Assembly: GCA_038207745.1 (NCBI GenBank)
Contig: JBBQZL010000116.1
Location: 1 to 8,690, forward strand
Source of the DNA: JBBQZL01 sp038207745
GTDB taxonomy: Bacteria; Actinomycetota; Thermoleophilia; Solirubrobacterales; 70-9
Reading direction: 5' to 3'
DNA: 8,690 nt
Part shown: positions 1 to 6,574 of the stretch, in pieces
Layout of the letters: every line of letters starts with the position of its first letter
Position numbering within the stretch: position 1 is the first letter of the stretch
Made by a program: the position numbers and the translations under genes
The notes under the pieces: model-generated
Database searches by the model: none
What the model saw: the letters and a program-made list of their open reading frames with translations, nothing else
Told to the model about the DNA's origin: nothing

Positions 1-337
1 GGGATGATGCCAACACGACGTCAGGACGTCGCATCAACGAGGCTGTCGCGAGTGCCGCTCCCGCATAGCTTGCGTATGAGGAGAGCCTTCTCACCGCGGT
101 GCGCCGGGGACTGGCATAGGTGGCAACGTAGAGTTGCCGAAATCCGTCCAGCTGGCGCCGATCAACGATGCGCCCCCCGTAACCGGGCAGCACCGTTCCG
201 CCCGGGTGGCTGGGAGTCTCGCTGATCACCGTCACCTCGTGTCCCCGGTCCGCAAGCCCCTTGGCAAACGGATGAAGCCGGAGTGGCGCAGCCGTTATCT
301 CCGGGGTGAAGTATTGGGTGAGAATCAGCACCCGCAT
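1..337 (-). CDS. Family 4 glycosyltransferase, N-terminal part (WcaI/WbuB-like), cut by window edge
   Basis: This is the first 112 codons of a cytoplasmic or membrane-associated glycosyltransferase, open to the window edge. The start is the ATG at 337-335, which opens MRVLILTQYFTPE. It continues with RGHEVTVISETPSHPGG, an LPGY motif, a YVATYASPRR stretch and a hydrophobic SYASYAGAALA segment before PDVVLASS. This is the typical N-terminal Rossmann half of GT4 enzymes of the WcaI/WbuB type, which transfer an activated sugar to a lipid-linked or growing glycan chain. The catalytic C-terminal EX7E region lies outside the window, so donor and acceptor cannot be named. The gene starts 11 bp after the nucleotidyltransferase stop, which suggests co-transcription; the ribosome site is weak. 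Family assignment is from recognised motifs; specificity is unknown. Confidence 0.9.
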   Translation of the reverse strand, partial: MRVLILTQYFTPEITAAPLRLHPFAKGLADRGHEVTVISETPSHPGGTVLPGYGGRIVDRRQLDGFRQLYVATYASPRRTAVRRLSSYASYAGAALATASLMRRPDVVLASS

Positions 338-348
338 GGTTGAACGGT

Positions 349-1065
349 TCAGATCCTGCTGCGTGGCCGGAAGGTCTCCGGGTTTTGATCGAGGAAGCTG
401 GCGGCCGCCTCATATTCCGAGGGGGTGCCGATATCGAACCACGACCCGCCGAATCGGTAGGCGCCCACCGGACGTCCGGCCTCGATCAATGCTAGGACCA
501 CATCGGGAAAATCGAACTTTCCTTCGGGGATCACATCAAGCACCGACGGATCGTAGATGTAGATGCCCATGCTGACCCTGTAATTGAGGGTCGGCTTTTC
601 CACATAGCCGGTGACGATCTCTCCCTGTCCCTCCACCACTCCAAGCGCAAGCGGGACGTCCTTCTGGTGGGTCGCGATGGTCAGCGCAACGCCGCGCTGG
701 CTGTGGCGGTCGAACAGGTCCCCGTAGTCGAGGTCGGTGAGGATGTCGCCATTCATGACCAGAAAGGGCTCGTCGAGATCATCAATGAGTTTCAATGCGC
801 CCGCGGTGCCAAGCGGCTCCTTCTCCCATCGGTAGCAGAGCTGCACCCCCGGAGGAAGCACTGACTCATCGTCGAAATACGCCCTGATCAGGTGTCCGAG
901 GTGACCCACGGAGATATCGATCTGATCAAAGCCGGCCGCCGCGAGCTGATGAACCACCAGGTCGATGATCGGCCTCTCCCCAACGGGTACGAGCGGCTTC
1001 GGCAGGACGGTTGTGTAGGGCCGCATCCGCGTGCCCTGCCCGCCGGCGAGGATCACGGCTCGCAT
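349..1065 (-). CDS. Sugar-1-phosphate nucleotidyltransferase (NDP-sugar pyrophosphorylase)
   Basis: A 238-residue single-domain nucleotidyltransferase that would join a sugar 1-phosphate to an NTP, giving an NDP-sugar and pyrophosphate. Visible motifs are the nucleotide-binding LAGGQGTRMRPYT loop (6-18), LPKPLVPV (21-28), the base-contacting EPLGTAGAL (83-91), NGD with metal-binding Asp107, VEKPTLNY (155-162), and the sugar-site WFDIGTPSEY (209-218). The length matches the short form seen in RmlA-like and mannose-1-phosphate guanylyltransferase-like proteins; no C-terminal left-handed helix or acyltransferase domain is present. Its ATG shares one base with the epimerase stop (TGATG), so translation is probably coupled. 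EPLGTAGAL is common in mannose-, glucose- and heptose-phosphate enzymes, so nucleotide and sugar are not resolved. It presumably supplies the donor used by the adjacent epimerase and glycosyltransferase. Confidence 0.93.
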   Translation of the reverse strand: MRAVILAGGQGTRMRPYTTVLPKPLVPVGERPIIDLVVHQLAAAGFDQIDISVGHLGHLIRAYFDDESVLPPGVQLCYRWEKEPLGTAGALKLIDDLDEPFLVMNGDILTDLDYGDLFDRHSQRGVALTIATHQKDVPLALGVVEGQGEIVTGYVEKPTLNYRVSMGIYIYDPSVLDVIPEGKFDFPDVVLALIEAGRPVGAYRFGGSWFDIGTPSEYEAAASFLDQNPETFRPRSRI

Positions 1066-2114
1066 CAGGCAGCGCCGCCGGCTGAACCCGCTTCGTGGTC
1101 GGCCGCAAGCGTGTGATTTGTATAGAAGCCGGGGCGACCATCGACATCGTCGAAAACCCCCGCCTGCACGGCTCGGACCAGGTTGCCCACCGACCGAGGT
1201 ATCCGGAACTCCGGCTCATAGCCGAGCCGTGCCTGGATCTTGTCGAATGAGACCCGGTAGTTGCGTGGGTCCACGCCGCCCTCGTGATAGCTGAGTCGTC
1301 CGGCACCGTCCAGATGCCCCTGAACGGCGTCGACGACCATCCTCTTCGTGTAATTCTCGTCACTGTGGCCTACGTTGAAGACCTCTCCCCGGGTCTTCGA
1401 TGCATCCGCCTCGAGCACGGTCATGATCGCGCCGGAGATGTCGTGGACGTGACAGTAGGGACGCCAGGTGTCGGCGTCGTAGACAAGAAGCTCCTCTCCG
1501 CTCGCCAGCGACCGCGTGAACTCCGAAATGGTCAGATCGAAGCGCATTCGCGGCGAGATGCCGTAGGCAGTCGAGATCCGCAGGACCGTCGGAGAGAAAT
1601 CAACCTTGTCCGAGTGCTCGATGATGTACTTCTCGAATTCGACCTTGGTCTCTGCATAGAGCGAGACGGGAGCCAGGTCGGACTCCTCGGTCGCAGGCTC
1701 GTCAGTGGTCCTGAGGCCGTAGTTCGAACAGGTGGAGGTGAATACGAACTTCTCGCAGCCGCGACCGTTGAGGGACTCGAACACGGATTGTGCACCGTCC
1801 ACGTTGACCTCGCGGGTCAACTCCGGATAGGCCTTGGAGGCCGGGTCGCCCACGATCGCCGCCAGCAGAACCGCGTCCGTGATCCCGTCCATCGCCTGCT
1901 CGAGATCGCTCTGGACACAGAGATCTCCGTGGATGAACGAGAAGTCCGGATCCTCGAAGAGTCCCGCGATCGCGGTGCCGTGGTTGAAGATCAGCTTGTC
2001 GAGCACGCGAACCCGATAACCGGCGATAAGAAGTCGCCTGACCAGGACATTGCCGATGTACCCGGCACCGCCGATCACAAGCACATGTCGTTGTCTTTCA
2101 GCACCAGCATTCAT
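1065..2114 (-). CDS. NAD-dependent nucleotide-sugar epimerase/dehydratase (extended SDR)
   Basis: A 349-residue extended short-chain dehydrogenase acting on a nucleotide sugar in the cytoplasm. The Rossmann glycine motif is GGAGYIG (15-21). Asp39 at the end of beta-2 predicts NAD preference, HGD (62-64) contacts the adenine, FTSTCSNYG (125-133) carries the catalytic Ser/Thr, and Tyr153 and Lys157 form YxxxK. WRPYCHVHDI (217-226) and SFDKIQARLGYEP (289-301) are the substrate-binding and C-terminal signatures. I chose the ATG at 2114 because a GAGGAA ribosome site lies 6 nt upstream and the glycine motif then sits at the usual distance. An in-frame ATG at 2198 would add 28 polar residues and lacks similar support. 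The 97 bp between this gene and the beta-helix gene hold no evident hairpin terminator. It could be a 4-epimerase, 4,6-dehydratase or 4-reductase; the sequence alone does not settle this. Confidence 0.93.
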   Translation of the reverse strand: MNAGAERQRHVLVIGGAGYIGNVLVRRLLIAGYRVRVLDKLIFNHGTAIAGLFEDPDFSFIHGDLCVQSDLEQAMDGITDAVLLAAIVGDPASKAYPELTREVNVDGAQSVFESLNGRGCEKFVFTSTCSNYGLRTTDEPATEESDLAPVSLYAETKVEFEKYIIEHSDKVDFSPTVLRISTAYGISPRMRFDLTISEFTRSLASGEELLVYDADTWRPYCHVHDISGAIMTVLEADASKTRGEVFNVGHSDENYTKRMVVDAVQGHLDGAGRLSYHEGGVDPRNYRVSFDKIQARLGYEPEFRIPRSVGNLVRAVQAGVFDDVDGRPGFYTNHTLAADHEAGSAGGAA

Positions 2115-2120
2115 CGTGGG

Positions 2121-2126
2121 TTCCTC
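2121..2126 (-). promoter_or_regulatory. Ribosome binding site of the epimerase gene
   Basis: GAGGAA on the minus strand lies 6 nt before the ATG at 2114. It is the reason for preferring this start over the in-frame ATG 84 bases further upstream. Confidence 0.7.
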
Positions 2127-2211
2127 ATCTAGAGCGTTTCGCGCAATCGGGTCGGCTTCCTGCCCAGGTCGGCCGTAAAGAGCGCTGTCACGGGGCATCG
2201 GCAGTTCGTCG

Positions 2212-4683
2212 TCACTTGAATAGCCGATCAGTGGCAAACACGCGACTTGAATGAGACGGACCCTCGGTCTGCAGCCACAATGCGACCGCGCGGCCGGCGT
2301 CGGGCATCGATACGGCCGCCTCGCGACTGATCGCACCTGGGACGTCGACCGAGATTGACTCGGGTGGACCCCATCCCCCGTCCAGGCCCAGCGCAGCACT
2401 TTCGGCCCGCAGGTTGCCGCTGACCGGATCGGACTGTGTCCAGACCGCGGTCGCCTGCCCCGGCCCGGATGCCGCGAGGGAAGGTGAGAATGCCTCGCGG
2501 TCGCCCCCGGAGATGGTGCCGGGGTCGTGCCAGCTGCCTGATTCGTACCGGTTGGCCCGAATGCGCCAGTCGGCGCCATCGAGCTGGCGCCAGACTGCGA
2601 CCACCCTGCCCGCACGATCAATCGCGACCTGAGGATCGACGGCGTCGCCTGAAGCGTCCGAGAGTGTCTCCGAAGCTCCCCAGCTCCCCGAGTTCTCAAC
2701 CCTGGCGTGAACGCCTCTTGCGCCGGCTCGACCGCTGTACCAGCCCACGACCGCATTTCCAGTCCCGTTCATCGAGATGCTCATCCCCCCGGCCCCGGCA
2801 TCTGAATCGGCGAGAATGGTCTCGGGGGCCCAGGCCCCTCCGGCGCCACGGACCCGAGCCTGCAGTCTTCGTCCACCTCCGGCTGAGAGCATCCAGGTCA
2901 CGATCGCGTTGTCGCGATCACCCGCGGCAACCTGAGGATCGAGGGGCCGGCCCGTGCCCGCATAGAGGTCGGCAGCCGGTTCCCATCCACTGCCGTCATA
3001 GCGTCTCGATCTCACGAAGTACTCCCCGGCATCCCTGACTGCCCAGATGGCGTACGCGATGCCATCGTCCGCAACCGCCAACGCGGGCCGATCCGCATCG
3101 CCGTTACCGCCGTAGAGAGTCTCCACCGGTCCCCAGGCATCACTCGCGCCGGCTCGAACCGAAGCCTGGACGTTCCAGTGGGACCCGTCGAATCGCCGCC
3201 ATGTCGCAATCGCGTTGCCCAGATCATCAACGCCTACGCGAACATCTGACGTGTTGCCGCCGGGGTCCGAGAGCGCGACGGGCCTCTCCCAGGTGAGTTC
3301 CGGCCCCGGGTAGCTGCCGGCGCGGGCACTTCGCGAAGCCGATTGGACCTGCCACCTGCCGCTCGTATCGTCGAGTTGACGCCAGACAGCCACGCTGGTC
3401 CCATCCGCGCCTACCGCCACCGAGGGATCGCGTAGATCTTCTCGGCCGGATCCGACCACAGAGGGCGCGCTCCAGCCGGCCGCGGATGAGGCGGCATCCG
3501 AATCGACGCCCGCCCTCTCGAGACAATCGTTGCCCGCACCCTGCCGGCCGACAAGGTGGAAGTCCGCGCTGCCGCGCCCGGCGTACAGCTCCAGTCCGGA
3601 TGCTGCCGGTAGGATCAGGTTGGCGTCAGGCCCGCTTGCCGGGAGGGCAATGCCGCCCTGGCTCGTGTCAACCCCGCCATCGGTGTTGTAGAAGGCATTG
3701 GCGTTGTCGGCATAGAGGCAATTCGAACTGGCCGAGTTGCCGGGCGGCGGAGTGCCTCCCTCCCAATTTGACATCAGATTCCAGCCGGGAGAGTTGAGAT
3801 CGCCTGCCACACTCCCGATCGAGTTTGCGATCACATTATGCTCGACGCTGTTGTCTCCGGACGCGTGCGCCCCGTCGCCGGCGATGTTCACCCCCTGGCC
3901 ATTCCCATCGAAGATGTTTCCATCGATGATGGTGCCCTGACCATCCGGCCAAAGTTGAAGGCCGCGGTCCGCATTGTCGTAGATCAGGTTGTCCCGGATC
4001 CTTGTGTCGAGGGCACTGCCGACATATATCCCATGGTCCTGGTTTCGGCGCGGCAGGCGACCGCAGGCGTGGATGCGGTTGTTGGCGATGACCGTGCCCC
4101 GCGGCCTGAAGCCATCAGTCGAACCGAGATGAATGCAGATATCCCCCCCGAGGCGCGTGATGTCGTTGTTTTCGAGGGTGGCATGGTCGCCGAGAACGGA
4201 GAGGCCGACGGCCGATCGATCTCCATACGCGACCTGAAGGTCGAGATTCGAGACGGTGACGTTGTCGCCGTCGATCTCGAGACGACCGACAATCCGCGCT
4301 CGTTCACCCGGTGCGCTGGCGACGGTAGTCTCGCCCGACTCGATCAGGGTGTTCGTTCTCCTGTCCCCGTAGGTTCCGGTCCGCAGGCAGACGGTTCGCT
4401 GACCGGTCGCCTGCCGCGCTGCCTGATCAAGCGCTTCGCCGACGGATCTGAACGGGCTCCCGATCGAGCCGTCTCCACTCGAATCCGAACCGGTGCCGGC
4501 GGCGTAGAGGTCGCAACTGACCGTGCTCTCCGTGGTTGAGCCGGAGGTCGAACCGGGGATCGGACCGGACGACGAGTCGATGACCACGAACGAAACCACG
4601 GCCAGGGACACGGCAGCGACCAAGATGGCTTGAAGAATCGCCCTCGCGGGATAGACCGTGGCCCGCTCCGAAGGGTCACTCAC
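2212..4683 (-). CDS. Exported right-handed beta-helix protein with eight C-terminal Trp-anchored repeats
   Basis: An 823-residue surface protein. Residues 16-35 form one hydrophobic segment (signal anchor or uncleaved signal; no lipobox Cys), followed by a Ser/Thr/Gly linker (37-56). From about 57 it resembles the DUF1565/parallel beta-helix start: YAAGTGSD, SPFRSVGEALDQA, then VCLRTGTYG. Residues about 130-330 show short repeated Asn/Gly/Ile turns (VTVSNLDL, ATLENNDI, TVIANNRIHACG, TRIRDNLIYDN, TIIDGNIFDGN) typical of a right-handed beta-helix such as polysaccharide lyases or epimerases. Residues 404-823 hold eight repeats of about 50 residues. All six Cys lie before residue 390. The GTG start at 4683 overlaps the upstream stop as GTGA and is the only start that keeps the hydrophobic segment near the N-terminus. 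By context it may bind or modify extracellular polysaccharide; no catalytic residues could be assigned. The fold calls are from pattern recognition. Confidence 0.85.
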   Translation of the reverse strand: MSDPSERATVYPARAILQAILVAAVSLAVVSFVVIDSSSGPIPGSTSGSTTESTVSCDLYAAGTGSDSSGDGSIGSPFRSVGEALDQAARQATGQRTVCLRTGTYGDRRTNTLIESGETTVASAPGERARIVGRLEIDGDNVTVSNLDLQVAYGDRSAVGLSVLGDHATLENNDITRLGGDICIHLGSTDGFRPRGTVIANNRIHACGRLPRRNQDHGIYVGSALDTRIRDNLIYDNADRGLQLWPDGQGTIIDGNIFDGNGQGVNIAGDGAHASGDNSVEHNVIANSIGSVAGDLNSPGWNLMSNWEGGTPPPGNSASSNCLYADNANAFYNTDGGVDTSQGGIALPASGPDANLILPAASGLELYAGRGSADFHLVGRQGAGNDCLERAGVDSDAASSAAGWSAPSVVGSGREDLRDPSVAVGADGTSVAVWRQLDDTSGRWQVQSASRSARAGSYPGPELTWERPVALSDPGGNTSDVRVGVDDLGNAIATWRRFDGSHWNVQASVRAGASDAWGPVETLYGGNGDADRPALAVADDGIAYAIWAVRDAGEYFVRSRRYDGSGWEPAADLYAGTGRPLDPQVAAGDRDNAIVTWMLSAGGGRRLQARVRGAGGAWAPETILADSDAGAGGMSISMNGTGNAVVGWYSGRAGARGVHARVENSGSWGASETLSDASGDAVDPQVAIDRAGRVVAVWRQLDGADWRIRANRYESGSWHDPGTISGGDREAFSPSLAASGPGQATAVWTQSDPVSGNLRAESAALGLDGGWGPPESISVDVPGAISREAAVSMPDAGRAVALWLQTEGPSHSSRVFATDRLFK
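2215..3474 (-). repeat. Coding region for eight Trp-anchored ~50-residue protein repeats
   Basis: Residues 404-823 of the beta-helix protein. The first Trp of each unit is at 404, 465, 517, 567, 618, 668, 718 and 771. A second Trp follows exactly 30 residues later in seven units (434, 495, 547, 597, 648, 698, 748) and 32 later in the last (803). The unit pattern is xW, a short strand, then (D)PxVAVxxxGxAVAVW and a xVxAxxR strand. This fits a four-stranded blade, so an eight-bladed propeller is plausible but not shown. Confidence 0.8.
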
Positions 4684-5061
4684 CCCCGGGGTCTCGCGAT
4701 GATCCGGGATTCCCTGACGCCCAGGTAGCGAATCCCAAATCGTTCTTCGAGATCGGCCGGCGTCCGCACCGGTCGCGGGGCCTGACCCTCCGCGAGCCGT
4801 CCACCCGAGAGCACGCCGCCTGGTTGCGAGCGCTCGAACAGCCGATTCAGGGTCTGGCTGATCAACGGGAATCGCAGATTCGAACGAATGTCAACGAGCG
4901 TTTGCCGTTCGGCGCCAAGCGCCCAGTAGCCCAGTAGGTCAGAGGCCCGATCAGAACCCAGCCTGCGCGAGACATTGGTCTGAAAACCAGTAATTGATCG
5001 CATCCCCGCGCGGCATCACACCGATTCCCCGCTGCAGCAAAGCTTTGGCGATCAAGCGCAT
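4680..5061 (-). pseudogene. Decayed class I SAM-dependent methyltransferase remnant (frameshifted and truncated)
   Basis: Two overlapping frames join into one methyltransferase-like N-terminus. The first begins at the ATG at 5061 and reads MRLIAKALLQRGIG, then PRGDAINYWF. The second continues QTNVSRRLG and LLGYWALGAERQTLVDIR, and ends near RFGIRYLGVRESR at the stop 4682-4680. The switch is at a run of four T (minus strand; AAAA at 4983-4986 on plus): three T would keep one frame. From memory of glycan-locus methyltransferases, NYxFQ-x-(V)T/S, WALGxERQxLVDIR and xRFGIRYLAPxDAR are their usual landmarks. If so, roughly 40 residues are missing before LLGYWALG, and the whole C-terminal half (the conserved SxNxLEH region and beyond) is gone. 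The second frame alone gives a 107-codon ORF from 5003. A TAG sits directly before the ATG at 5061. It could still be expressed as a short protein; I favour a relic. Confidence 0.5.
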
Positions 5062-5401
5062 CTATGGACGGAGCCTACCTGGCAGTGCAAGGCGCCGGTT
5101 GACCTGCTCCTCACGAGCGCAGTACGCATCCAGACGAGAGAAAGGCTCCGCAGAAGCTCGCTTCTGCGATTTCTGCTTCGCGCCCGAACGCTTTCGCACG
5201 AGAAGCACTCGGCAAGGACATAATCCTCGCGAGAGCCTCAACTGCATGCCGAAGGGGACTGGCCGTCGGTCACGCTCTCGACACCTGCGTACTCAGAGAT
5301 ATCTGCAACGAGCGTGGTGCATGGTATTCGGAAGTTCAGGAACAGCCCCAGGACAATTTCTTCACCGGCGTATCAATGGGCCTCGGTGTCGTCGAGCCGG
5401 A
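5062..5401. other. Gene-poor junction between the arginine operon and the glycan genes
   Basis: About 340 bp without a supported gene. GC is near 59% by hand count across 4981-5400, lower than the flanking coding sequence I sampled (about 65-75%). The frames are Arg-rich and lack ribosome sites or family motifs. I found no convincing -35/-10 pair and no hairpin with a clean T-tract right after argD. The only clear structure is the 20-nt palindrome at 5149-5168. A promoter for the glycan genes probably lies here, but I cannot place it. Confidence 0.6.
5149..5168. repeat. Perfect 20-nt palindrome between argD and the methyltransferase relic
   Basis: A 9-nt arm, CGCAGAAGC, is followed by two bases and then its exact reverse complement, GCTTCTGCG. 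As RNA it would form an eight-pair stem with a four-base loop. On the minus strand it is followed by GGAGCCTTTCTCT and on the plus strand by ATTTCTGCTT, neither a strong U-tract. It lies about 230 bp past the argD stop, so it may be a weak terminator, an mRNA 3' stabiliser or a protein site. Confidence 0.6.
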
Positions 5402-6574
5402 TCAGCCGCAGGTGCGAAAGAGCTCCACCGCATCTGCGATCTGAGATTCCGAGACGACCAGTGGCGGCAGCAGCCGGATCGTGTCAGGCCTGGGTGCGTT
5501 GACAATCAGGCCGGCCGCGAGCAGATCCGCAGCGAGAACTGATGCCATACGGCCTTCCTCCAAGCCGACCCCAAGCATCAGGCCGCGGCCCCGGACCTCG
5601 GTGACCACGTCAAGCTCTTCCAGGCGTTTGGCCAGATCCGCTCCGAGCTCACGGACCCTTCTGAGCAGCGCGGGTTGATCAACGATGTCGAGAACCGCCA
5701 GCGCCGCGGCCGCCGCCATCGGGCCGGCGGCGAAGGTGGAGCCGTGGTCACCGAACTCGAGCACATCGGCGGTCCCCGCGGTCGTCATGCAGGCACCGAT
5801 CGCCATCCCGCCGCCGAGCGCCTTCGCTGCTGTGATCACGTCGGGTCTCACCGGAGTCTGCTCGTATGCCCAAAGCGAGCCGGTCCGGCCGATGCCGGTC
5901 TGGATCTCATCGAGGATCAGCAGCGCTCCCACCTCATCGCAGCGGCGGCGCGCCGCGACCAGTACCGCGTCACTGACCGGGAAGACGCCGGCCTCTCCCT
6001 GGATCGGCTCGATCATCACGGCCGCTGTCTGATCATTGATCGCCGCGATCAGCGCTGCCTCGTCGTTGAGTGGAACCGAGATGAAGCCAGGCAGCATTGG
6101 ACCAAAATCCGGGTTGGCGCCGAGGCCCGGGGTCGCCGAAAGGGCTCCGTAGCTGCGGCCGTGGAAGTCTCCCTGGAAGCTGATGATCTCGGGCTCGCCG
6201 ATCCCCCGGGCGTGAGCGTGCTTGCGGGCGATCTTGATCGCACACTCGTTGGCCTCGGTGCCGGAGTTGGCAAAGAAGACGCGACCGCCGAGGCTCGACT
6301 CGGAGAGTCTCTCGGCCAGACGCACCATCGGCTCCGTATAGAAGAGATTCGAAACATGCATCAGCGTGCCGGCCTGTTTCCGGATCGCCTCGACCACGTC
6401 TGGATGACAGTGACCAACCGAGCAGACCGAGATACCGGAGAGAAAGTCGAGGTACTCGCGTCCCTCGGAGTCCCAGAGACGCGAATCCTCACCCCGGACG
6501 AACTCGACCGGCGCGCGTCGGTACGTCTGCATCACGTACCGCGACTCCAGCGCCTCGAGATCGGAGATCTTCAC
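5402..6574 (-). CDS. argD: Acetylornithine aminotransferase
   Basis: A 390-residue class III PLP-dependent aminotransferase. It moves the amino group of glutamate to N-acetylglutamate 5-semialdehyde, giving N-acetylornithine in the cytoplasm; homologues can also act on succinyldiaminopimelate. Motifs in order are YLDFLSGISV with VGHCHP (41-58), NSGTEANE (103-110, PLP phosphate site), FHGRSYGALSAT (137-148), MIEPIQGEAGV (187-197), LILDEIQTGIGRTG (219-232, with Asp222 binding the PLP ring nitrogen), AAKALGGGMAIG (249-260, Lys251 as Schiff-base lysine) and PDTIRLLPPLVVS (363-375). GSTFAAGPMA (278-287) differs mildly from the common GSTFGGNPLA but keeps the Gly-Ser-Thr. The GTG start at 6574 overlaps the argB stop as GTGA, so the two are translationally coupled. 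Length and motifs indicate an intact gene; it is the last arginine gene in this operon segment. Confidence 0.96.
   Translation of the reverse strand: MKISDLEALESRYVMQTYRRAPVEFVRGEDSRLWDSEGREYLDFLSGISVCSVGHCHPDVVEAIRKQAGTLMHVSNLFYTEPMVRLAERLSESSLGGRVFFANSGTEANECAIKIARKHAHARGIGEPEIISFQGDFHGRSYGALSATPGLGANPDFGPMLPGFISVPLNDEAALIAAINDQTAAVMIEPIQGEAGVFPVSDAVLVAARRRCDEVGALLILDEIQTGIGRTGSLWAYEQTPVRPDVITAAKALGGGMAIGACMTTAGTADVLEFGDHGSTFAAGPMAAAAALAVLDIVDQPALLRRVRELGADLAKRLEELDVVTEVRGRGLMLGVGLEEGRMASVLAADLLAAGLIVNAPRPDTIRLLPPLVVSESQIADAVELFRTCG

Noticed and set aside
2115..2211. Possible promoter or terminator between the beta-helix gene and the epimerase gene
   Set aside because: I found neither a hairpin with a T-run nor a convincing -35/-10 pair in these 97 bases.
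2115..2756. Long N-terminal extension of the epimerase frame (open to 2756)
   Set aside because: It overlaps the 3' end of the beta-helix gene antisense-free but in another frame, is Arg/Pro/Ser-rich with no motif, and the ATG at 2114 has a good ribosome site and the right distance to the glycine motif.
3838..4539. Plus-strand 233-codon frame opposite the beta-helix region
   Set aside because: It is the antisense shadow of a well-supported gene; the open frame is explained by codon bias, with no ribosome site or domain.
5062..5247. Minus-strand 61-codon frame ending in TAG right before the relic's ATG
   Set aside because: It is basic with no family motif and no ribosome site before its ATG, and it contains the palindrome. 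It is not supported as a gene.
5241..5372. Minus-strand 44-codon open stretch (YAGEEIVLGLFLNFR...)
   Set aside because: The composition looks protein-like, but it has no start codon near its beginning and no recognised family. It may be a gene remnant, but I cannot support one.
4994..5542. Plus-strand 182-codon frame across the junction and the end of argD
   Set aside because: It is Arg-rich, runs antisense into argD, and shows no ribosome site or recognisable motif; it looks like a GC-rich shadow.
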